From: an uncultured Spirochaetales bacterium
Lineage (GTDB): Bacteria > Spirochaetota > Spirochaetia > Sphaerochaetales > Sphaerochaetaceae
DNA: 10,577 nt
Assembly: GCA_934247875.1 (NCBI GenBank)
Contig: CAKQJZ010000074.1
Location: forward strand, 1 to 10,577
Direction of reading: 5' to 3'
The translations under genes were made by a program, and so were the position numbers. Below the pieces are notes generated by a model. The model had not been told where the DNA came from and ran no database searches. It saw only the letters and a list, made by a program, of their open reading frames with translations. Shown one piece after another: positions 1 through 4,419 of the stretch (the first letter of the stretch is position 1; the number at the start of each line of letters is the position of its first letter).

Positions 1-93
1 TATTATAATATAATACTATTATCAAGAAGAATCTTTATGAGGCTCAAAAACAATCAAATTTCATGCGTAACTGCTAACTAGCCTCGCAACGCT

Positions 94-122
94 TTGACAA
101 ATATAGTGAATGCAATTATCAT
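94..122 (+). promoter_or_regulatory. sigma70-type promoter of the antisense RNA
   Basis: A perfect -35 box TTGACA (94-99) is followed after exactly 17 bases by TATCAT (117-122), five of six matches to the -10 consensus. Transcription would start near 129-131, just before the GGCACTACC motif at 134. This is the best match to a consensus promoter in the window, and no conventional gene lies downstream on this strand before 491. It therefore most likely drives a short RNA ending at the terminator at 177-210. Confidence 0.75.
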
Positions 123-129
123 ACAAATA

Positions 130-208
130 AGAAGGCACTACCGATGAACGGTTAGCCTCGAGCTAATATTTGATATACCGCTCTAATGCCATAGGGCGGT
201 TATTTATT
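130..208 (+). ncRNA. putative antisense RNA antitoxin (type I toxin-antitoxin)
   Basis: Predicted RNA of about 80 nt, running from the start point implied by the promoter at 94-122 to the intrinsic terminator at 177-210. It contains a small hairpin (TTAGC 152-156, loop CTCGA, GCTAA 162-166) and then the terminator stem. It converges with the toxin mRNA. Its 3' end is complementary to the last codon, stop codon and 3' untranslated region of the 22-codon toxin, and its 5' part is complementary to any toxin transcript that reads further left. This is the geometry of txpA/ratA-like loci, where the RNA antitoxin overlaps the 3' end of the toxin message. Boundaries are inferred from the promoter and terminator only. 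Confidence 0.6.
134..159 (+). repeat. left arm of inverted repeat bracketing the toxin
   Basis: Begins GGCACTACC and ends GGTTAGCCTC. It matches the reverse complement of 323-354 at 23 of 26 bases, with a 6-base insertion in the other arm. The three substitutions are all A here for G there. This arm forms the 5' part of the predicted antisense RNA. Confidence 0.75.
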
Positions 209-210
209 TT
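177..210 (+). terminator. intrinsic terminator shared by the convergent RNAs
   Basis: A 9-bp stem (177-185 with 192-200, one U-G wobble at 182/195) has a 6-base loop and a T-rich tail TATTTATTTT. On the plus strand all nine pairs form. On the minus strand the wobble becomes a C-A mismatch and the tail is less T-rich, so termination should be stronger for the antisense RNA than for the toxin mRNA. Confidence 0.7.
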
Positions 211-272
211 CTAAGAGAAACGAGAATCAATATAAAGGTCAGTATGACCATGATGATTTCATAATCACTCAT
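204..272 (-). CDS. small hydrophobic holin-like/TxpA-type toxin peptide
   Basis: A 22-codon frame starting MSDYEIIMVILTF, followed by a run of Ile, Leu and Val and ending Leu-Arg-Lys. It has a short polar N-terminus with acidic residues, one membrane-spanning segment (about residues 6-20) and a basic tail. The composition and the M-S-x-Y-E-x-x-M-V start match the holin-like toxin family of type I systems (TxpA/BsrG relatives, Pfam Hol_Tox), which act on the membrane. The ATG at 272 is chosen because AAGGAGG (281-287) sits 8 bases upstream. An in-frame ATG at 278 is too close to that site. Many relatives are longer (about 25-60 residues), so this is a minimal member. Its mRNA probably starts near 354, carries a structured 80-base leader, and converges with an antisense RNA. 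Family assignment rests on recalled sequence resemblance. Confidence 0.7.
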   Translation of the reverse strand: MSDYEIIMVILTFILILVSLRK

Positions 273-296
273 AAGCATCACCTCCTTCGAAAATCT

Positions 297-317
297 CCAG
301 AGGCTTGCGACCTCTGG
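297..317 (-). promoter_or_regulatory. leader hairpin just upstream of the toxin ribosome-binding site
   Basis: A perfect 7-bp stem (CCAGAGG 297-303 with CCTCTGG 311-317) with a 7-base loop ends 9 bases before the Shine-Dalgarno. In the mRNA the left arm (revcomp of 311-317) can instead pair with the CCTCT lying further upstream (323-327 on the plus strand as AGAGG), so two mutually exclusive leader folds are possible. Confidence 0.55.
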
Positions 318-322
318 TTAAA

Positions 323-354
323 GAGGCCAACCGTCCACCGCTTTAGGTAGTGCC
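323..354 (-). repeat. right arm of inverted repeat, 5' end of toxin mRNA
   Basis: Read on the minus strand it begins GGCACTACC at the predicted transcription start and ends GGTTGGCCTC. It is the partner of 134-159. If the toxin transcript extends to about 134, its 5' and 3' ends can pair through these arms, with every substitution preserved as a G-U pair. Confidence 0.75.
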
Positions 355-360
355 AAAATC

Positions 361-369
361 ATTCTAGCA
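361..369 (-). promoter_or_regulatory. extended -10 promoter of the toxin mRNA
   Basis: Read on the minus strand, TGC-TAGAAT is a TGn-extended -10 box with five of six matches to TATAAT. The predicted start is near 354, exactly at the GGCACTACC motif. No convincing -35 box is seen 16-18 bases upstream, which is tolerated with an extended -10. Confidence 0.55.
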
Positions 370-454
370 CATAAGAACAATAAATGAATCCATATAAAAT
401 CGGCCACAGCTATAAACGATTATTCATGCGTTATTGCCTGAATTCTTAATTTAA

Positions 455-483
455 TTGAAGAAGATCGAGCAATAAGGTAAAAT
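455..483 (+). promoter_or_regulatory. promoter of the P-loop gene, predicted leaderless transcript
   Basis: TTGAAG (455-460), a 17-base spacer, then TAAAAT (478-483). The expected start is A490 or A491, at the ATG itself. The only AAGG upstream is 13 bases from the ATG and overlaps the -10 region, so it would not be part of the mRNA. Confidence 0.55.
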
Positions 484-490
484 ATTAAGA

Positions 491-1345
491 ATGAACAAAC
501 TCTTTCAGTTCTGGTTTTCAAGATTCAAAGGTGTAAAGGTCTATGCACTTGTAGGCAGAAGTGGTACTGGCAAAAGCTACCACTCAAAGCTTGTTGCATC
601 TAAGCATAAGATAGATCTTATCATCGATGATGGACTATTAATCAAAGGAGATAGAATAGTTGCTGGTCACTCTGCTAAAGAGGATCCTAACTTTCTATCA
701 GCAGTTAAGACTGCTGTCTTTGATGATGAGGAACATAAGAGAGAGGTTGAGAGTGCTTTACTCAAAGAAAAATACAAAAAGATTCTTATAATTGGCACTA
801 GCGAGAAGATGATTGGTAAGATATGCACTCGCCTAGAACTTCCACAGCCAGAGAAGATCATACACATTGAAGATGTTGCAACTGCCGAAGAGATTGAGAC
901 TGCGATGCGTATCAGATTCAAAGAAGGAAAGCATGTAATTCCTGTTCCTCCTATTGAGATTACCAGAGCAGCACCTCAGATAGTATTTGGTTCCATCAAA
1001 GTTGCTATCAAAAAGAAGATGAATGGAAAGAAGCAGACCAGTGAGAAGACTATTGTAAGGCCAGAGTTCTCTAAACCTGAGAAAGAGAGCATGAGCGATG
1101 CAGTGCTAACTCAGATGGTCAAGCATGTTATCAATGAGTATGACACGATAATGAAGGTCAAAAAGGTCAGAGGCGTTAAGAACAATGATGATACTTACAC
1201 TATCTCTGTAATGCTTCAGCTACCTATAAGACACTACATATCCACAACTATTTCAGACCTTCAGGATTACATCAGAGATTGCCTTGAAAAGTATGGCGGA
1301 ATCAGAATCAAGAAGGTCACTATAGACATCGAGGAATGGGGCTAG
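491..1345 (+). CDS. P-loop NTPase-like protein with Asp23/Gls24-like C-terminus
   Basis: A soluble protein of 284 residues of unknown function. The N-terminal half carries a Walker A motif GRSGTGKS (residues 22-29), followed by an alternating strand/helix P-loop pattern including an ILIIGTSEKMIGK stretch. No clear Walker B is obvious. The middle has a proline-rich turn (IPVPPIEITR). The last 90 or so residues (YTISVMLQLP, then DYIRDCLEKYGGIRIKKVTI) resemble the Asp23/Gls24 (DUF322) fold in pattern: a beta strand, a helix, then a final strand after a Gly. I recall similar proteins in spirochaetes and some Firmicutes. The ATG at 491 leaves almost no leader given the promoter at 455-483. It converges tail-to-tail with pcnB with one base between stop codons. 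A role in nucleotide-dependent regulation or envelope stress would be a guess. Confidence 0.8.
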   Translation: MNKLFQFWFSRFKGVKVYALVGRSGTGKSYHSKLVASKHKIDLIIDDGLLIKGDRIVAGHSAKEDPNFLSAVKTAVFDDEEHKREVESALLKEKYKKILIIGTSEKMIGKICTRLELPQPEKIIHIEDVATAEEIETAMRIRFKEGKHVIPVPPIEITRAAPQIVFGSIKVAIKKKMNGKKQTSEKTIVRPEFSKPEKESMSDAVLTQMVKHVINEYDTIMKVKKVRGVKNNDDTYTISVMLQLPIRHYISTTISDLQDYIRDCLEKYGGIRIKKVTIDIEEWG

Positions 1346-1346
1346 C

Positions 1347-2519
1347 CTATTTATCGTGCTCTAGCGCAAGCGAAGTATCTTCGTTTTTGACTGTTTTCTT
1401 TTTCTTATCTTTTTTCTTCTTAGGAGTAAGAGGCGCTTTCTTAGCTCTATTAGCCTTATTCTTCCTTCCCCTATTTGGAACAATACCATAATCAGCTAAA
1501 ACCATCAGAACAGCTCTTTCAAGCTCATAGTTTGCTGGAGTAATAGGAGCAATAAGCACTTTAGCCTGCCTGAAGGCATCTTTTAAGACTTCATCAATAG
1601 GCATAGAGCTATCACCTTCTATAATCAAAGCTGGCTTGATGAGATAGTAGAATAGCTCAGATCCCTCTGTCTTCTCATCTCTTCCGATTCTATCTTTGAT
1701 GAGCGAATCTAGAGAAGCTAAAGATTCAACTACAACAGGATACTTGAAGTAGACAGAAAAAGCTGGAAGCAGATATGGAAGCAGCTTGAAATAAGAGAGG
1801 CGCTTGAAAATAGGCGCAGCATAGCCAGATGAGAGTATTTTGACAACTTCCTCTGTAAGTCTGCTAGTTGAGCAATCTGCGATGTTTGAAGCATTTCTCT
1901 TTATTGCTCTCTTTATGTTCCACTTCAAAGCAAAACCAGTACTTGCTTCATACTTAATAGCTCTAAGCATTCTTACAGGATCTTCAGAGAAAGAGTATGA
2001 AAGCGGAATAAGAGACCTTATGACCTTCTTCTTAAAATCTGGATAAGCTTCATTGAAATCAAGAATCTGACCATTAGCTGGATTATAATACAAGCTATTG
2101 ATTGAAAAGTCCCTGCGCTTTGCATCCTGTTCGATTGTGCCGAATATATTGTTGTTGCCCTCTTCAAAGTTCTCTTCATCGGATCTGAAAGTAGTTACTT
2201 CGATTATTTTCTCATTGAAGAAGATATGAACGATTCTGAAACGCTTTCCGATGATTCTGCTATTCCAGAACAGCTTCTGGACCTGGCGAGGAGATGCACT
2301 AGTTGCGATATCTACATCTTTAGGTCTTTTGCCTAACAGCAGATCTCTGATAGCGCCGCCAACGACATACGCTTCAGCCCCGCTAGCTTGCAGCTTTCTG
2401 ATAGCCCAAAGCGCATCCTTATCAATCATTGAATTCTTGATAGGATGTTCTTTCTGATTATATATTTTAGCAACGGGAACGCTCTTTCCCTTTCCATTTG
2501 ACTTGTATTTGATAAACAC
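1347..2519 (-). CDS. pcnB: poly(A) polymerase I / class II nucleotidyltransferase
   Basis: A 390-residue template-independent RNA nucleotidyltransferase of the class II polymerase-beta superfamily, predicted to add poly(A) tails that promote RNA decay. The head domain shows YVVGGAIRD (51-59), the catalytic pair in KDVDIAT (Asp68, Asp70), IEVTTFR (106-112, a candidate for the third acid, Glu107) and RRDFSIN (135-141). The sequence RIIGKRFRIVHIFF (88-101) is characteristic of PcnB rather than CCA-adding enzymes. The neck and body follow (LIPLSYSFSEDPVRMLRAIKYEA). The C-terminus is a Lys/Arg-rich tail of about 40 residues, plausibly for RNA binding. The start is a GTG with no evident Shine-Dalgarno; it is kept because the N-terminal FIKY...KSVPVAKIY segment fits spirochaete relatives. 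An internal Met31 is the alternative. A CCA-adding enzyme is the other family option. Confidence 0.85.
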   Translation of the reverse strand: MFIKYKSNGKGKSVPVAKIYNQKEHPIKNSMIDKDALWAIRKLQASGAEAYVVGGAIRDLLLGKRPKDVDIATSASPRQVQKLFWNSRIIGKRFRIVHIFFNEKIIEVTTFRSDEENFEEGNNNIFGTIEQDAKRRDFSINSLYYNPANGQILDFNEAYPDFKKKVIRSLIPLSYSFSEDPVRMLRAIKYEASTGFALKWNIKRAIKRNASNIADCSTSRLTEEVVKILSSGYAAPIFKRLSYFKLLPYLLPAFSVYFKYPVVVESLASLDSLIKDRIGRDEKTEGSELFYYLIKPALIIEGDSSMPIDEVLKDAFRQAKVLIAPITPANYELERAVLMVLADYGIVPNRGRKNKANRAKKAPLTPKKKKDKKKKTVKNEDTSLALEHDK

Positions 2520-2555
2520 AATATCAAAAACTACTAGAATGAAGAAAAAAAAACA

Positions 2556-2582
2556 AGATTGAGAGCGTACTTTGTACTATAT
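2556..2582 (+). repeat. 27-bp direct repeat, copy A
   Basis: Begins AGATTGAGAGCGTACTTT and ends TACTATAT. It is identical to copy B (3059-3085) except G for A at base 19. It is preceded by a run of nine A. It contains GTAC-TTT-GTAC, a short dyad. It lies upstream of the candidate structured RNA on the plus strand and upstream of pcnB on the minus strand. A minus-strand TATAGT across its right side could serve pcnB. Its role is unknown. Confidence 0.85.
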
Positions 2583-2585
2583 GTG

Positions 2586-2722
2586 TCCTGCTTATACGTT
2601 GACAGAATCCGGATTAGCCTGTATATTTTGAGTATCAGAGTCATTCTGATAGCCCCTGCGCACAGAGGCTTCTAATATCCGGGCGCTCCCAGGGAGAAGC
2701 TATAGCAAGTTTCTCCTTTTTT
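2586..2722 (+). ncRNA. candidate structured small RNA ending in a terminator
   Basis: The plus strand folds into a plausible enclosed junction. CCGGATTAG (2609-2617) pairs with CTAAT-CCGG (2672-2682, two-base bulge) and encloses two adjacent hairpins: TATCAGA/TCTGATA (2633-2651, perfect 7 bp, 5-base loop) and GCCcCTG/CAGaGGC (2652-2669, loop CGCA). A strong intrinsic terminator follows (2693-2722). The 5' strand of the junction leaves about 15 unpaired bases, whereas the 3' side carries the second hairpin; this is loosely reminiscent of a 6S RNA bubble, but I see no decisive 6S signature. It does not look like SRP RNA, tmRNA, RNase P RNA or a T-box. The 5' end is uncertain because no good sigma70 box is seen; copy A of the direct repeat lies just upstream. 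A riboswitch is unlikely because no plus-strand gene follows before 3130. Confidence 0.45.
2693..2722 (+). terminator. intrinsic terminator
   Basis: GGAGAAGC (2693-2700) pairs with GTTTCTCC (2709-2716, one G-U pair) around an 8-base loop, followed by six T (2717-2722). It is oriented for plus-strand transcription although the nearest plus-strand gene upstream ends at 1345, which supports a small transcript starting between about 2556 and 2610. Confidence 0.7.
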
Positions 2723-3026
2723 GTTTACCAAGGATGATTTATAATTCTTGTAATCTACAGAGAATACAATAGCCCTGCCATCAAGAGAATCTGATACATG
2801 CATTTTCCTATCAAAAACATCTTCGAAATTATTTGCTACTGCACTGTCCTTTATATTAACAGCATCGCTTAATGTCCTTTTTAGAGCATTGTCCTCTCCT
2901 GATATATTCTTCAGCTCTAGTATTCTGAAATAAGTAATCGCATCAAGATTCTTACCCCTTGTTATTGAATAATAATCATCTCCAATATGTTCGTTAAGAA
3001 GAAAGACCTCTCTGCCGAATTCTTTC

Positions 3027-3058
3027 GAGAAAGCTAATGCAGATTTATTAGCTTTCTC
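3027..3058. repeat. perfect 12-bp inverted repeat abutting direct-repeat copy B
   Basis: GAGAAAGCTAAT (3027-3038) and ATTAGCTTTCTC (3047-3058) are perfect complements around an 8-base spacer. The right arm ends exactly where copy B of the 27-bp direct repeat starts. No T-tract follows on either strand, so it is not a standard terminator. The left arm also has a competing dyad, CTTTC-GA-GAAAG (3022-3033). Confidence 0.75.
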
Positions 3059-3085
3059 AGATTGAGAGCGTACTTTATACTATAT
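3059..3085 (+). repeat. 27-bp direct repeat, copy B
   Basis: Second copy, 26/27 identical to 2556-2582 in the same orientation, with 476 bp between copies. It ends at the -35 region of the hisS promoter and marks the broken 5' end of the minus-strand frame. Confidence 0.85.
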
Positions 3086-3113
3086 AGACCGCCAATGAAA
3101 TTGCTGTTAAAAT
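3085..3113 (+). promoter_or_regulatory. hisS promoter with extended -10
   Basis: TAGACC (3085-3090), a 17-base spacer, and TGT-TAAAAT (3105-3113). Predicted start near 3120 gives a leader of about 10 bases that begins at the Shine-Dalgarno. The -35 box touches the end of direct-repeat copy B. Confidence 0.5.
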
Positions 3114-3129
3114 CCAATTTGGAGGACAA

Positions 3130-4419
3130 ATGATCGATCCAGTAATACTTAAAGGCTTCAGAGATTCACTTCCAGAGGAAGAAATCCCTAAGAGAAAGAT
3201 AATGAGAGCCCTTGAAGACAATTTCATGTCTTATGGCTTTGTTCCTATTGATACACCAGTACTTGAATATACATCTGTACTGCTTGGAAAAGGCGGCGGA
3301 GAGACAGATAAGCAAGTGTTCCACTTTGAAGACAATGGCGGCAGAGAAGTTGCTATGCGCTTTGACCTCACTGTCCCATTTGCACGCTTCATGGCAAGCC
3401 ACACATCTGAGTTGCCACTTCCTTTCAAACGCTACCATATCAACAAAGTATGGAGAGGAGAAAAACCACAGAAAGGCAGATACAGAGAGTTCATCCAGTG
3501 TGATTTCGATATCGTAGGCGTAGATAATGCAGAAGCAGACTATGAGATTCTCTCAATGATGCACTCATCATTCTCCGCTCTTGGCATCAAAGACTATAAA
3601 TTCCACATGTCACATAGAGGACTCTTCAATACTTTTTTGGAAAAGCTAGGAGTCAAAGACAAATCAATCGATATTCTCAGAGCTGTAGATAAGCTCAGAA
3701 AGATCGGAGAAGATGAAGTCAGATCGATTCTTGCTGAAATCACAGAAGATGAAGCTAAAGCAGACACTATCCTCTCATATATCACAGCAGGAGACGGCAA
3801 GAGCTTTAGAGAGACACTTAGTACGCTTATAGAGCTCTCAGGTGGCCCTTCTCCATCTTCTGAGAGAGTTGAAGAGATCTACTCACTCTTGGAAAAGACA
3901 GGCATTGCAGACTCTTTCGAGCTAGACCCATCTATTACCAGAGGACTCGATTACTATACAGGAATCGTCTATGAGACATTCCTAACAGAGCTTCCAGAGC
4001 TTGGTTCTGTATGCTCAGGCGGAAGATACAACAACCTTGCATCTCTCTATACAAAAGAGAATCTTCCAGGTGTTGGCTCTTCAATAGGCCTTGATAGACT
4101 TCTTGCAGGACTTGTAGAGCTCAATAGCCCACTCTTAGCATCAAACGCAAGTGCTGATGTTATGATCATCCACAAAAGCGATGAGACAGCTAAAGCACAG
4201 AATGCAGCTAAAGAGCTCAGAAAGAAGGGCATCAGAACAGATGTCTATATGCTTCCTGAGAAGAAGATGAAGCAGATATTTGAATATGCTGAGCGCAATA
4301 AGATTCCATACACACTCACATTCAAAGAAGATAAGTATGTTCTTAAGCTTAATGCAACGAGAGAGTGCATAGAGTATGATAGTGCATCAGATGCTGCAAA
4401 CGGAGTAAAACTTGCCTGA
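3130..4419 (+). CDS. hisS: histidine--tRNA ligase
   Basis: A class II aminoacyl-tRNA synthetase of 429 residues, the usual bacterial length, charging tRNA-His in the cytoplasm. Visible signatures are LKGFRDSLP at the N-terminus, GGGETDKQVF (55-64), motif 2 (RYHINKVWRGEKPQKGRYRE, about 101-120, then FIQCDFDIVG), the histidine-specific RGLDYYTG loop (271-278) and motif 3 SIGLDRLL (318-325). The C-terminal anticodon-binding domain follows (VMIIHKSDE through KKKMKQIFEYA). The start ATG has GGAGG (3121-3125) four bases upstream. The stop overlaps the helicase gene by eight bases, so the pair is probably one transcript with coupled translation. The upstream 600 bases are unusual (repeats and remnant frame), but the gene itself looks intact. 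Confidence 0.97.
   Translation: MIDPVILKGFRDSLPEEEIPKRKIMRALEDNFMSYGFVPIDTPVLEYTSVLLGKGGGETDKQVFHFEDNGGREVAMRFDLTVPFARFMASHTSELPLPFKRYHINKVWRGEKPQKGRYREFIQCDFDIVGVDNAEADYEILSMMHSSFSALGIKDYKFHMSHRGLFNTFLEKLGVKDKSIDILRAVDKLRKIGEDEVRSILAEITEDEAKADTILSYITAGDGKSFRETLSTLIELSGGPSPSSERVEEIYSLLEKTGIADSFELDPSITRGLDYYTGIVYETFLTELPELGSVCSGGRYNNLASLYTKENLPGVGSSIGLDRLLAGLVELNSPLLASNASADVMIIHKSDETAKAQNAAKELRKKGIRTDVYMLPEKKMKQIFEYAERNKIPYTLTFKEDKYVLKLNATRECIEYDSASDAANGVKLA

Larger units (their letters stand above)
2672..3079 (-). pseudogene. 5'-truncated reading frame of unknown family
   Basis: A minus-strand frame is open for 135 codons and ends in TAG at 2672-2674, but it has no ATG, GTG or TTG start in its first 90 codons; the first ATG is at 2803. 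It encodes ordinary-looking soluble protein sequence, for example FSKEFGREVFLLNEHIGDD, TYFRILELKNISGEDN and AIVFSVDYKNYKSS. The upstream in-frame stop lies inside direct-repeat copy B, so coding similarity probably begins right after that repeat (about residue Glu at 3058). Such a long open frame is unlikely by chance at this base composition, so I read it as a gene remnant that lost its 5' end. I do not recognise the family. Its last codons overlap the plus-strand terminator at 2693-2722. Confidence 0.45.

Noticed and set aside
1..93. Possible gene or tRNA at the left edge
   Set aside because: The sequence is AT-rich without an open frame, ribosome site or tRNA-like arms.
2633..2651. The TATCAGA/TCTGATA dyad as a terminator
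   Set aside because: It has no T-tract on either strand; it is better explained as a hairpin inside the candidate RNA.
2586..2722. Riboswitch or T-box leader for hisS
   Set aside because: The terminator is about 400 bases before hisS, which has its own promoter and Shine-Dalgarno, and I find no T-box motif or known aptamer core.
2586..2722. Retron ncRNA or type III antitoxin RNA
   Set aside because: No reverse transcriptase, no tandem RNA repeats and no toxin gene downstream on the same strand.
2556..3085. Direct repeats as a minimal CRISPR array or tracrRNA anti-repeat
   Set aside because: Only two copies 503 bp apart start to start, spacing far too long for a spacer, no dyad typical of repeats and no cas gene in the window.
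3166..3517. Open frames overlapping hisS on both strands (up to 101 codons)
   Set aside because: They lie in shadow frames of an intact, motif-complete hisS and have no Shine-Dalgarno or recognisable family.
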